From Blastococcus sp. TF02A-30 (GTDB taxonomy: Bacteria > Actinomycetota > Actinomycetes > Mycobacteriales > Geodermatophilaceae), in the NCBI RefSeq assembly GCF_003319185.1, contig NZ_QOHJ01000001.1:558001-622000 (forward strand): DNA of 64,000 bases, in the 5' to 3' direction. The position numbers were made by a program, and so were the translations under genes. The notes under the pieces were generated by a model, which saw only the letters and a list, made by a program, of their open reading frames with translations, was not told the DNA's origin and ran no database searches. This document shows, in pieces, positions 50,891 through 59,037 of this stretch (position 1 is its first letter; every line of letters begins with the position of its first letter).

Positions 50891-52602
50891 TGCACGTAGG
50901 CCAGCGCGTCGTCGATCTGCTCGTGGAGGCCGGCATCGGCTCGGCCTTCGGCGTCCCCGGAGGGCAGACCTCCCCGCTCTACCACGGCATGGCCGTCCGC
51001 CGGGACGCGATCCGGCACGTGCTGATGCGCGACGAGCGCAGCGCCGTCTTCGCCGCCGACGCCTACGCCCGCACCACCGGGCGGGCAGGGGCCTGCGACG
51101 CGACGGTCGGCCCGGGCGCCACCAACCTGGTGTCGGGGCTGGTGGAGGCGCGCAGCTCCTCCATCCCGCTGATCGCGGTGGTCGCCGACATCCCCCGGGC
51201 CTGGGAGCACCGCCGGCACCTCGGCTCGGCCTCCCAGGGGTTCGAGCAGCGGTCGTTCCTCGAGCCGTGCGCGAAGTGGTTCGGCCACGTCGGCGTGCCC
51301 GAGGCCGTCGACGACGTCGTCGGGCAGGCGCTGCGGGTGGCGACGTCCAACCGCCCGGGGCCGGTCGTGGTCGAGATCCCGGACGACGTCTTCTCCGCCG
51401 AGGCCGTCGAGGGCCCGCTGCCCGCGGTGGACGCCCGGTACCCGCGGTTCCGCAGCGCGCCCGACCCGGACGCCGTCCGCGCGGCGGCGACGGTGATCGG
51501 GCACAGCCGCCGGCCGATGCTGCTCCTGGGGGGCGGCGCGCAGATCGCAGCCGCCGGACCGGAGGCGCGGGCGCTCGTGGAACGGCTCGGCGTGCCGTTC
51601 TCGACGACGATCAGCGGCAAGGGGCTGGTCGAGGAGACGCACCCGCTGGCGGCGGGCATCTCCGGCTCCTTCGGCGTCCCGGTGGCCAACGACCTGCTCG
51701 CGGAGGCGGACTGCCTGATCGTGGTCGGTGCCAAGCTCGGGCAGGCCGCCACGCTGGGCTGGGACCTGCCTGCGCCCGGCGCCGCCGTGGTCCACCTCGA
51801 CGTCGACGCCGAGGAGATCGGCCGCAACGCACCGGCGGTGGGCCTGCACGGGGACGCCGCGCTGGGGATGCGCGCCCTGCTGGACGCCCTCGCCACCGCG
51901 GAGCTGTCCTTCGACTGGGACCGGGCCGAGGTCGGCCGGCGGGCGGGGGAGTGGTGGGCGGGGGAGCCGCTGCTCGCCCGGCCGCGCCAGGGGGACGCGG
52001 TCAAGCCGCAGGACGTCGTCCGGCTGATCGGCGCCCGCCTGACCGGCGCGGACCTGGTCGTCACCGACGCGAGCCTCTCCTCGGGCTGGATGGGCTCCGG
52101 CTGGCGGGTGGAGGAGCCCGGCCGCCGGATCCTGGCGCCCCGTGGGGTGGCCGGGCTCGGCTGGGGCCTGCCGGCGGCGACCGGAGCCGCGTTCGGCCTG
52201 GCCGACCAGGGCAGCCCCGGGCGCGTCGTCTGCCTGGCCGGCGACGGCGGCTGGGGGTACTCGCTGACCGAGGTGGAGACCCTCACCCGGTTCGGGATGC
52301 CGGTCGTGTCGGTCGTGCTGAACAACTCCGTGCTCGGGTGGAACAAGCACGAGGTGCAGCGGCGGTACGGCGGGGAGCACGTGTCGCAGGACTTCACGGA
52401 CGTCGACTACGCGGCCAACGCCCGCAGCCTCGGCGCGCACGCGGTCCGGGTCGACCGGGTCGAGGACGTCGGCGCGGCGCTCGACGAGGCGTTCGCCGTC
52501 CGCGGTCGCCCCTCGGTCGTGGAGGTGGTGTCCTCCGAGCACGAGACGCCGGTCATCAAGCCGATGTCCGGGCAGTCCGCGCCGGCCCGCGCGGCCTACT
52601 GA
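50890..52602 (+). CDS. Thiamine diphosphate-dependent enzyme (acetolactate synthase-like)
   Basis: A 570-aa ThDP enzyme. The N-terminal PYR domain has FGVPGGQTSPLYHGM and the activating Glu49 in RDERSAVFAADAYART. The central domain follows (about 190-330), then the PP domain with GDGGWG (451-456) and NN (478-479) of the GDG-X25-NN motif. The family includes acetolactate synthase, benzoylformate decarboxylase, oxalyl-CoA decarboxylase and 2-hydroxyacyl-CoA lyase; a 2-hydroxyacyl-CoA or 2-oxoacid cleavage would suit this cluster but is not proven. ATG 50890 is coupled to the MFS stop (TGATG). It is the last gene of the long series. Confidence 0.9.
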   Translation: MHVGQRVVDLLVEAGIGSAFGVPGGQTSPLYHGMAVRRDAIRHVLMRDERSAVFAADAYARTTGRAGACDATVGPGATNLVSGLVEARSSSIPLIAVVADIPRAWEHRRHLGSASQGFEQRSFLEPCAKWFGHVGVPEAVDDVVGQALRVATSNRPGPVVVEIPDDVFSAEAVEGPLPAVDARYPRFRSAPDPDAVRAAATVIGHSRRPMLLLGGGAQIAAAGPEARALVERLGVPFSTTISGKGLVEETHPLAAGISGSFGVPVANDLLAEADCLIVVGAKLGQAATLGWDLPAPGAAVVHLDVDAEEIGRNAPAVGLHGDAALGMRALLDALATAELSFDWDRAEVGRRAGEWWAGEPLLARPRQGDAVKPQDVVRLIGARLTGADLVVTDASLSSGWMGSGWRVEEPGRRILAPRGVAGLGWGLPAATGAAFGLADQGSPGRVVCLAGDGGWGYSLTEVETLTRFGMPVVSVVLNNSVLGWNKHEVQRRYGGEHVSQDFTDVDYAANARSLGAHAVRVDRVEDVGAALDEAFAVRGRPSVVEVVSSEHETPVIKPMSGQSAPARAAY

Positions 52603-52609
52603 GCGGTCG

Positions 52610-52639
52610 GGCCGGGCGCCGGGGACCCGGCGCCCGGCC
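52610..52639. terminator. Bidirectional terminator at the end of the catabolic series
   Basis: Perfect 14-bp arms GGCCGGGCGCCGGG (52610-52623) and its complement (52626-52639) are separated by GA. It is located between the ThDP gene and the convergent VOC gene. Confidence 0.7.
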
Positions 52640-52644
52640 GGCGG

Positions 52645-53046
52645 TCACGCCTCGCCGAGCAGCTCCACCCAGTTGCCGTCCGGGTCCTCGATCATCGCGA
52701 TGGAGACCCCGGGGCGCAGCTCCGTCTGCGGCACGACCACCGGGTGCCCGGCCCGCTCGCAGGCGGCGACGACCTCGGGGAGGTTCGACACGCTGATCGT
52801 CCAGTAGCGGTACCCCGTGCCGCCACGCAGACCGCCGGGCGGCGCCTCGGCCGCCGGGGGCTTCTTCGGCGTGATCACCTTGAGGACGCTCGTCCCGCAC
52901 CCGAGGCGGTGCATGGTCCCGCCGGGCATCGGCGACTCGCCGAGGTCCTCCAGGCCGAGCACGTCGCGGTAGAAGGTGAGGCAGGCCGCGGGGTCCTTGG
53001 CGACGAGCCCCAGGTCGATGGAGTCCTTGGTCAGCTGCACGGTCAT
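52645..53046 (-). CDS. VOC/glyoxalase-family protein
   Basis: A 133-aa single-unit vicinal oxygen chelate protein: DLGLVAKDPAACLTFYRDVLGLE at the start, YWTISVSNLPEVVAACERAG in the middle and IEDPDGNWVELLG at the end, whose Glu is a typical metal ligand. ATG 53046 is preferred; the longer frame to 53088 would lie in the operator. The operator at 53069-53084 matches that of the ABC operon, so it likely belongs to the same TetR regulon and may handle a pathway intermediate, for example as an epimerase or dioxygenase. Confidence 0.85.
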   Translation of the reverse strand: MTVQLTKDSIDLGLVAKDPAACLTFYRDVLGLEDLGESPMPGGTMHRLGCGTSVLKVITPKKPPAAEAPPGGLRGGTGYRYWTISVSNLPEVVAACERAGHPVVVPQTELRPGVSIAMIEDPDGNWVELLGEA

Positions 53047-53068
53047 GCAGGTCACACTAGCCACCCGC

Positions 53069-53084
53069 CCGACCGGACGGTCGG
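53069..53084. promoter_or_regulatory. TetR operator candidate 3
   Basis: CCGACCG-GA-CGGTCGG, a perfect inverted repeat with arms identical to site 2 at 33066-33081, 23 bp upstream of the VOC start. A further TCGGTCGGG half-site follows at about 53090. Confidence 0.7.
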
Positions 53085-53113
53085 TCATCTCGGTCGGGCG
53101 GGCCGGGGGCCGG

Positions 53114-53455
53114 CTACTCCTTGAGCAGGGCGGAGATCCGCTGCCGCGTGACGCCGAACAGCGCGGCGATGCGGTTGATGCTCACCGCCTCACGCTGCAG
53201 GGCGAGGGCCTGCTCCCGGCGCCAGCCGTGCCCGGCGCCGGCCAGCCCGGCGAGCACCGCGGACACGCTCTCGACGACGAGCGGACGCGACTCCGCGGTG
53301 ACCACGTCCAGCCACGGCCGGCCGGTGCCGCGCTCGTGGAGCAGCCGCTCGGCACGGTGGCGAGCCCGTTCGAGCTCGGCGACGGAGCGGTCGATCTCGG
53401 CGACGAGGTGCGCCAGGGCGTCGGCCGCCGGGTCGGTGGCGGGGAGGTCGGACAC
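53114..53455 (-). CDS. Small helical protein with C-terminal HTH
   Basis: A 113-aa protein, probably helical: an N-terminal acidic part (LAHLVAEIDRSVAELERARHR) that could form a coiled coil, and a C-terminal helix-turn-helix SINRIAALFGVTRQRISALL. I choose GTG 53455 (AGGGACGAG upstream, VSDLPAT); a GTG at 53494 is also open but lies in the repeat-rich regulatory region. Likely a DNA-binding regulator, possibly of the divergent anti-sigma-type gene. Family not identified. Confidence 0.7.
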   Translation of the reverse strand: MSDLPATDPAADALAHLVAEIDRSVAELERARHRAERLLHERGTGRPWLDVVTAESRPLVVESVSAVLAGLAGAGHGWRREQALALQREAVSINRIAALFGVTRQRISALLKE

Positions 53456-53487
53456 AGCTCGTCCCTGAGTAGGAGTGGCACGTTCTT

Positions 53488-53557
53488 GTTGCACACTACC
53501 TTCCGAAACCCGCCGTTGCCCGCAACGGGCGTGTCGTGCAACGGGTCCTTGCGCAAG
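53488..53557. promoter_or_regulatory. Nested GTTGC palindromes in a divergent promoter region
   Basis: GTTGCAC (53488-53494) and GTGCAAC (53536-53542) form an outer inverted repeat around the perfect inner one CCGTTGC-CC-GCAACGG (53513-53528). A further palindrome CTTGCGCAAG is at 53548-53557. This symmetrical cluster between two divergent genes looks like a multi-site operator. Confidence 0.5.
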
Positions 53558-53631
53558 CGACCGGTGTCACATCAAGATGGCGACCAACAAAGTTGTGCCC
53601 CGCCGAATGCCGACGGAACGGAACCCACCGC

Positions 53632-54021
53632 ATGTCCACCCTCCTCGCCGGCATCGACCTCACCCCCACCCCGGCGAGCATCCGGGCGGCCCGGCGCCTC
53701 ACCTGCGAGCTGCTGCGCTCCTGGCGCGCGCCGCACGACGAGGAGGACGCGGCGCTGCTCGTCACCGAGCTGGTCGCCAACGTCGTGGACCACGTGGGCG
53801 GGGAGTCGGTCCTGACGCTCGAGCTCTCGCTGTCCGAGGACTGGTTGCGGATCGCCGTCGTCGACGGGAGCGCGGTCCGGCCGGTGGTCCTCGGGCTGTC
53901 GGGGGAGCGCCCGCGGGGTCGCGGGCTGCAGATGGTCCAGGCGATCGCCGCGCGCTGGGGGTGCGAGGACCACGACGGCGGCAAGCGGGTGTGGGTGGAG
54001 CTCAGCCCGCCGGGCCTGTGA
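53632..54021 (+). CDS. RsbW-like ATP-binding protein (anti-sigma factor type)
   Basis: A 129-aa GHKL ATPase domain of the HATPase_c_2 type. N box LLVTELVANVVDH (Glu and Asn), G1 box VVDGSAVRPVV (Asp) and G2 box GERPRGRGLQMVQAIAARWG are visible. The protein has no other domain. Such proteins act as serine kinases on anti-sigma antagonists or are simple orphan members, very abundant in actinobacteria. No STAS antagonist or sigma gene is adjacent. ATG 53632 is the start. Confidence 0.87.
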   Translation: MSTLLAGIDLTPTPASIRAARRLTCELLRSWRAPHDEEDAALLVTELVANVVDHVGGESVLTLELSLSEDWLRIAVVDGSAVRPVVLGLSGERPRGRGLQMVQAIAARWGCEDHDGGKRVWVELSPPGL

Positions 54022-54097
54022 CGCAGCCGCTGGTTTGCCACCGCCCGTGATCGGGGAGGGGCCGGGGGACCAGTACGCGACACGGAAGGGGACGGCC

Positions 54098-54262
54098 ATG
54101 AGCGAGCCGACCGAGCAGGCCGCCGGCGAGGGCCTCAGCGACGAGGAGATGGTCGCGACCGTCGCCGGGCAGACCGACAGCGCGTCCGAGCACGCCGACG
54201 TCGCGGGCAAGGACTGGAACGGCGACCCGGGCTCGGCGCCCGAGCCGGCCGACGAGGCCTGA
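54098..54262 (+). CDS. Small acidic protein, unknown
   Basis: A 54-aa acidic protein starting at ATG 54098 with GGAAGGGG upstream: MSEPTEQAAGEGLSDEEMVA, then TVAGQTDSASEHADVAGKDWN. It is Asp, Glu and Ala rich, probably disordered or partly helical. Similar short acidic proteins are common in stress-tolerant actinobacteria, but I cannot name a family. It follows the RsbW-like gene by 76 bp. Confidence 0.6.
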   Translation: MSEPTEQAAGEGLSDEEMVATVAGQTDSASEHADVAGKDWNGDPGSAPEPADEA

Positions 54263-54341
54263 GCCCAGCCGAACCGCACCTCCCGGTCCCGGTGCCCCGC
54301 GAGGGTCGCCGGGACCGGTCGCGTCCGGGCAGACTGCGGCC

Positions 54342-55676
54342 ATGACCAGCCTGGCAGTTTCCGACGCCGCGACCCTGGCCCTCCGCCCCGCGCGCACCGC
54401 CGCCCGCTGGGCCGTCCGCCACGGGCTGCCGGCGGCGTACCTCAGCCGGAGCGCCCGCCGGGGCGACCTGGTCGGCCGGCTCATGCGCGACCGTGCCGTC
54501 CGCGAGGAGCCCTACGCGCTCTACGAGCAGCTCCGGGCGGGTGGTCCGCTCACCCCCAGCGGCCTGGGGTGGGTCACGACGTCGCACGCCGTCGCGCACG
54601 AGGTGCTGCGGTCGGACCGCTTCGGTGTGGGGTTCGACCGCAGCGGTGCGCCCCGGCCCATCCGCTGGGCGCTCGAGTTCGGTGACGACGCCGGTGCCGC
54701 CGGGGTGGCCGAGCCGCCGTCGATGCTCGTCGTCGACCCGCCGGAGCACACCCGCTTCCGCCGCCTGGTCAGCCGGGCGTTCACCCCGCGGGCGACGGCG
54801 GCGTCCGAGCCGGCCATCCAGGCGACCGCCGACCGGCTGCTCGACGACCTCGGGCGCAGCCGCGCCGGCACCGTCGACCTGGTCGACGCCTTCGCCGCGC
54901 AGCTGCCGGTGCTCGTCATCGCCGACCTCCTCGGCGTCCCGACCGAGCGGCGGCAGGACTTCCTCCGCTGGGGCGCGGCCGCCGCGGCGACGCTCGACCC
55001 GGGCCTGCCGCTGCGGCGCTACCTGGCCGCCGACCGCGCGCTGCGGGCGATGCACGGCTTCCTCGACGAGCACTTCGCCCGGCTGCGCGCCGAGCCGGGG
55101 GAGGACCTCGTGAGCACGCTGGTGACGCTGCCGGCGGGGGAGGCGCTCACCGACCGGGAGCTGCACGCCACGGTCATGCTGCTGCTCGGCGCGGGCTTCG
55201 AGACGACGGTGAACCTGCTCGGCAACGCCGTCGTCCTGCTCGACGCGCACCGCGACCAGTGGGAGGCCCTCGCCGCCGACCCGGCGGGCTGGGACGGCGC
55301 GGTCGAGGAGGTCCTGCGGTTCGACAGCCCGGTGCAGCTCACCGGGCGCACCGCGCGCGCCGACGTCGAGCTCGCCGGGCGCCGGGTGCGGGCCGGCAAC
55401 CGGGTCACCCTGCTGCTCGGTGCGGCCAACCGCGACCCCGAGGTGTTCCCCGACCCCGGCCGCTTCGACGTCACCCGGCCCAACGCCCGCGAGCACCTGG
55501 CCTTCTCCGGCGGCATCCACTACTGCCTGGGCGCCGGGCTGGCCCGGCTGGAGGCGGTCGTCGCGCTGCGCACGCTCACCGAGCGCTACCCGCGGCTGCG
55601 GGTCGCCGGCCGTCCCGAACGCCGCGACCTGCAGACGCTGCGCGGCTTCGAATCCCTCCCGGTCGCCCTGGGTTAG
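54342..55676 (+). CDS. Cytochrome P450
   Basis: A 444-aa P450. The I-helix oxygen-binding motif is AGFETT (284-289), the K-helix ExxR is E323-V-L-R326, and the heme-thiolate loop is FSGGIHYCLGAGLAR with Cys395. LVVDPPEHTRFRRLVSRAFTPR is the conserved C-helix region. The I-helix has Phe-Glu-Thr-Thr, like many bacterial CYPs that take electrons from ferredoxin; no ferredoxin or reductase gene is adjacent. Substrate unknown. It converges on cysN with a 4-bp overlap. Confidence 0.95.
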   Translation: MTSLAVSDAATLALRPARTAARWAVRHGLPAAYLSRSARRGDLVGRLMRDRAVREEPYALYEQLRAGGPLTPSGLGWVTTSHAVAHEVLRSDRFGVGFDRSGAPRPIRWALEFGDDAGAAGVAEPPSMLVVDPPEHTRFRRLVSRAFTPRATAASEPAIQATADRLLDDLGRSRAGTVDLVDAFAAQLPVLVIADLLGVPTERRQDFLRWGAAAAATLDPGLPLRRYLAADRALRAMHGFLDEHFARLRAEPGEDLVSTLVTLPAGEALTDRELHATVMLLLGAGFETTVNLLGNAVVLLDAHRDQWEALAADPAGWDGAVEEVLRFDSPVQLTGRTARADVELAGRRVRAGNRVTLLLGAANRDPEVFPDPGRFDVTRPNAREHLAFSGGIHYCLGAGLARLEAVVALRTLTERYPRLRVAGRPERRDLQTLRGFESLPVALG

Positions 55677-56986
55677 CCGGCGACGAGCATCCCGGCGCCG
55701 ACGGTCGCGTTGGTGGCCTCGTCGACCAGGATGAACCGGCCGGTCACCCGGTTGCGGGCGTAGTCGTCGACGAACAGCGGCTGCATGGTGCGCAGCCGGA
55801 CGCGGCCGATGTCGTTCAGCCCCAGCTCGCCGGCCTCCTGGTCGCGGTGCAGCGTGTTCACGTCGAGCCGGTAGACCAGGTCCTTGACCATGGCGCGCAC
55901 GGTCCGGGTGGTGTGCTTGACCGCCAGCCGCTGGCGCGGGCGCAGCGGCTCGTCGGTCATCCAGCACACCAGCGCGTCGAGGTCCTGGACCACGTGCGGC
56001 GCGTTTGCCGGCCGGCAGACGAGGTCGCCGCGGGAGACGTCGAGGTCGTCGGCCAGCCGCACGGTCACCGACATCGGGGCGAACGCCTCGGCCACCGGGC
56101 CGCGCGGGCCGTCGATGGCGGCGACCGTCGTCGTCAGCCCGCTGGGCAGCACCAGGACCTCGTCGCCCGGGCGCAGCACGCCGCTGGCCACGGTGCCCGC
56201 GTACCCGCGGTAGTCGTGGTGGGCGTCGGACTGCGGCCGGATGACGTACTGGACCGGGAACCGGGTGTCCACGAGGTTGCGGTCGCTGGCCACGTGCACG
56301 TGCTCGAGGTGGTGCAGCAGCGAGGAGCCGTCGTACCAGGGCGTGTTCGCCGACCGGGTGACGACGTTGTCGCCGTGCAGCGCCGAGATGGGGACGACGG
56401 TGAGGTCGGCGATGTTCAGCTTGGCGGCGAAGGCGGTGAACTCGTCGCGGATCGCCTCGTAGCGCTCCTCCGACCAGTCGACCAGGTCCATCTTGTTGAC
56501 CGCCACGACGAGGTGTGGCACCCGCAGCAGCGAGGCCAGGAAGGCGTGCCGGCGGCTCTGCTCGACCATGCCCTTGCGGGCGTCGACGAGCACGATCGCG
56601 AGGTCCGCGGTCGAGGCCCCGGTGACCATGTTCCGCGTGTACTGCACGTGGCCCGGGGTGTCGGCCAGGATGAAGGTGCGCCGCGGCGTCGCGAAGTAGC
56701 GGTAGGCGACGTCGATGGTGATGCCCTGCTCGCGCTCGGCGCGCAGGCCGTCGGTGAGCAGCGCCAGGTCGACGTAGTCGCCCTTGCTCGCCCGCTCGAC
56801 CGCCTCGTACTGGTCCTCGAACACCGCCTTGCTGTCGTACAGCAGCCGGCCGATCAGGGTGGACTTGCCGTCGTCCACCGACCCGGCGGTGGCGATCCGC
56901 AGGATGTCCTTGCGGGCGACGGCGATGTCGTGGGCCTGCTCCGCGGCCGCGGAGTGCAGGTCGACGGGCTCTTCGACGGGGGTCAT
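55673..56986 (-). CDS. cysN: Sulfate adenylyltransferase subunit 1 (GTPase)
   Basis: A 437-aa CysN, the GTPase subunit of ATP sulfurylase that makes APS from sulfate. The P-loop is GSVDDGKST (35-43), the switch regions show EREQGITIDVAYRYF and DTPGHVQYTRN, and VNKMDLVD is the guanine motif. Two EF-Tu-type beta barrels follow. There is no C-terminal APS kinase (CysC) fusion, in contrast to many actinobacterial CysNC proteins, so assimilation probably passes through APS reductase or a separate kinase. It is downstream of cysD on the same strand. Confidence 0.96.
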   Translation of the reverse strand: MTPVEEPVDLHSAAAEQAHDIAVARKDILRIATAGSVDDGKSTLIGRLLYDSKAVFEDQYEAVERASKGDYVDLALLTDGLRAEREQGITIDVAYRYFATPRRTFILADTPGHVQYTRNMVTGASTADLAIVLVDARKGMVEQSRRHAFLASLLRVPHLVVAVNKMDLVDWSEERYEAIRDEFTAFAAKLNIADLTVVPISALHGDNVVTRSANTPWYDGSSLLHHLEHVHVASDRNLVDTRFPVQYVIRPQSDAHHDYRGYAGTVASGVLRPGDEVLVLPSGLTTTVAAIDGPRGPVAEAFAPMSVTVRLADDLDVSRGDLVCRPANAPHVVQDLDALVCWMTDEPLRPRQRLAVKHTTRTVRAMVKDLVYRLDVNTLHRDQEAGELGLNDIGRVRLRTMQPLFVDDYARNRVTGRFILVDEATNATVGAGMLVAG

Positions 56987-57054
56987 CGGGCGGTCTCCTG
57001 GCAGCGGACGGCGGGGCGGCGCACCCTGGGGCGGGAGGCCCGCGGGAGGTGCGC

Positions 57055-57276
57055 GTGTTCGTGTTCGCGGTGGCGACGCCCGCGCTGCTCGTCGTCCTCC
57101 TCGGCTACGTCGTGGGCTACGCCGTGGGCGCGTGGATCACCGATCTGCTCGGCAGCCCGTCGCCGCTGGTCGCCGAACGGGTGGGCTGGACGACAGGGCT
57201 GGTGCTGCTCGCCGTCGTCGTGCGCGTGCTGCTCGTGCGCCGGCGACGCCGCCGGGAGGGCCCGCATCAGAAGTAG
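57055..57276 (+). CDS. Small two-helix membrane protein antisense to the cysD-cysN gap
   Basis: On the + strand, GTG 57055 with GGGAGG five bases upstream opens a 73-aa frame. It has two clear hydrophobic helices (FAVATPALLVVLLGYVVGYAVG and WTTGLVLLAVVVRVLLV) and a basic tail RRRRRREG. The opposite frame over the same stretch is His/Arg/Glu-rich and implausible. The last 10 bp overlap the end of cysD. Placement inside the cysDN transcription unit on the other strand is unusual; the call rests on composition and RBS. Confidence 0.5.
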   Translation: MFVFAVATPALLVVLLGYVVGYAVGAWITDLLGSPSPLVAERVGWTTGLVLLAVVVRVLLVRRRRRREGPHQK

Positions 57277-58175
57277 CCCTCCTTCTTGCGGTCCTCCATG
57301 GCGGCGTCGCTGACCTTGTCGTCGCCGCGGGTCGCGCCGCGCTCGGTCATCCGGGTCACCGCGATCTCGGCGATGACCTCCTCGACGGTGGTGGCCCGGG
57401 AGGGCACCGCGGCGGTCAGGTTCGCGTCGCCCACGGTGCGGTAGCGCACCGACTCCCGGCGGACCTGCTCGCCCTCGCGCAGGGTGATGAACTCGTTGAC
57501 CGCGTAGAGCATCCCCTGCCGCTCCACCACGTCGCGCTCCTTCGCCAGGTACAGCTCGGGGATCGCGATCTCCTCGCGGGCGATGTACTGCCAGATGTCC
57601 AGCTCGGTCCAGTTGGACAGCGGGAACACCCGGATCGACTCACCGAGGTGGATGCGGCCGTTGTAGAGGTCCCAGAGCTCGGGGCGCTGGTTCTTGGGGT
57701 CCCACTGCCCGAACTCGTCGCGGAAGGAGAACATCCGCTCCTTGGCGCGGGCCTTGTCCTCGTCGCGGCGGGCGCCGCCGAAGAGAGCGGTGAACCCGTG
57801 CTTCTCGACGGCGTCCAGGAGCACCGGGGTCTGGATCCGGTTGCGCGAGCCGTTGGGCTCCTCCTTGACCGTGCCGGCGGCGATCGCCTCGGGCACCGAC
57901 GCCACGACCAGCTGCACGCCCAGCTCGGCGACCCGCCGGTCCCGGAAGGCCAGCACCTCAGGGAAGTTCAGCCCGGTGTCGACGTGCATCACCGGGAACG
58001 GGATGCGCGCCGGTGCGAAGGCCTTGCGGGCCAGCTCCAGCATGACGATGGAGTCCTTGCCGCCGGAGAAGAGCAGCACGGGCCGCTCGAGCTCGGCCAC
58101 GACCTCGCGGATCACGTGGATCGACTCGGCCTCCAGCGTCTCCAGCTGGCTGAGCCGGTAGTCAGGAGTGGTCAC
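57267..58175 (-). CDS. cysD: Sulfate adenylyltransferase subunit 2
   Basis: A 302-aa CysD, the adenylating PP-loop subunit of ATP sulfurylase. SGGKDS lies at 37-42 and LFGGARRDEDKARAKER is the conserved catalytic block; LSNWTELDIWQYI and the C-terminal DRKKEGYF are typical. GTG 58175 is chosen as the start (VTTPDYRLSQLETLEAESI). It works with CysN, encoded 280 bp downstream; this gap is larger than usual and contains an oppositely oriented small ORF. Confidence 0.96.
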   Translation of the reverse strand: MTTPDYRLSQLETLEAESIHVIREVVAELERPVLLFSGGKDSIVMLELARKAFAPARIPFPVMHVDTGLNFPEVLAFRDRRVAELGVQLVVASVPEAIAAGTVKEEPNGSRNRIQTPVLLDAVEKHGFTALFGGARRDEDKARAKERMFSFRDEFGQWDPKNQRPELWDLYNGRIHLGESIRVFPLSNWTELDIWQYIAREEIAIPELYLAKERDVVERQGMLYAVNEFITLREGEQVRRESVRYRTVGDANLTAAVPSRATTVEEVIAEIAVTRMTERGATRGDDKVSDAAMEDRKKEGYF

Positions 58176-58304
58176 GCGCAGGGCTCCGGAGGTCGGGGAC
58201 AGGGCTCGAAGGCGGTGCAACCGCCCCACGGGGGCGCGGATTCCCGGCCCAGTCTCCCCGATGGGCCGGCCGCGCCGGCGTGACGATCGTCTCGCCGCGG
58301 CCGG

Positions 58305-59015
58305 TCAGCTCCACTCGACGGACGTCGCGTCGCCCGGGCGCTGCGGCGGGCGGTGGTTGCCCCGCGCGTCGGTGATCGCGCCGAAGTACGCCTGGGCCTT
58401 CTCCGGGCGCGGCATGACGAAGATGCCGCGGGCCTCGACCAGCGGGCGCCCGGGATCCGACGCGAGGGCGATCGAGCCGGCGATGACCGACTTGCGGCCC
58501 TCGTTGCTCTCCACCCAGGCGCGGAACACCAGCGGCGTGCGCAGCGGCAGCGGGCCGCGGTAGTCCAGCTCGAGGTGGGCTGTCATGCCCCAGAGACCGG
58601 CCGCTCCGGCGGCGCTGCCCAGCAGCTGGTCCATGTACAGCGCGCTCATGCCGCCGTGCACGTAGCTGGGCGGCCCCTCGTAGGCGAGACCGAGCGTGGC
58701 CTCGGCGACGACGCCGTCGCCGTCCCGGCGCACCTCCAGGGGCGGCGCGATCGCGTTGCCGATGCCGGTGACCGGGTTGAACACCCGCCGCCCGCTCGCG
58801 GGGTCGTCGAGGGTGGGCAGCTGCGACGGCGGCCGCCGCGAGCCGCCGATCCGGGCGGTCGCCTCGCGCACCAGCGCGGCCGCCGCGGCGACCTGCTCGG
58901 CCGGCGCCGTGGTGGTCACCGAGGCCTCGATCAGCTCGCGCAGGGCGTCGCCGAGGTCGGTCGTCGCGGCCATCAGCCCGGCGTCGAAGGGGGCCCCGTC
59001 GTCGTTCGTCGTCAC
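58305..59015 (-). CDS. PaaI-type hotdog thioesterase
   Basis: A 236-aa protein. After a 100-residue helical N-terminal part, the hotdog domain carries SYVHGGMSALYMDQLLG (the HGG...D thioesterase signature) and LELDYRGPLPLRTPL. These enzymes hydrolyse acyl-CoA thioesters, often aromatic or branched ones. The long N-terminus (residues 1-90, including VREATARIGGS) is present in many actinobacterial homologues. Monocistronic, upstream of cysD by 130 bp. Confidence 0.88.
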   Translation of the reverse strand: MTTNDDGAPFDAGLMAATTDLGDALRELIEASVTTTAPAEQVAAAAALVREATARIGGSRRPPSQLPTLDDPASGRRVFNPVTGIGNAIAPPLEVRRDGDGVVAEATLGLAYEGPPSYVHGGMSALYMDQLLGSAAGAAGLWGMTAHLELDYRGPLPLRTPLVFRAWVESNEGRKSVIAGSIALASDPGRPLVEARGIFVMPRPEKAQAYFGAITDARGNHRPPQRPGDATSVEWS

Positions 59016-59037
59016 CGGGGGATGGTGGCAAACGGCC

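Noticed and set aside
56983-57267. 94-aa leftward ORF between cysD and cysN
   Set aside because: His/Arg/Glu-rich low-complexity product without RBS; the + strand frame in the same place looks like a real membrane protein.
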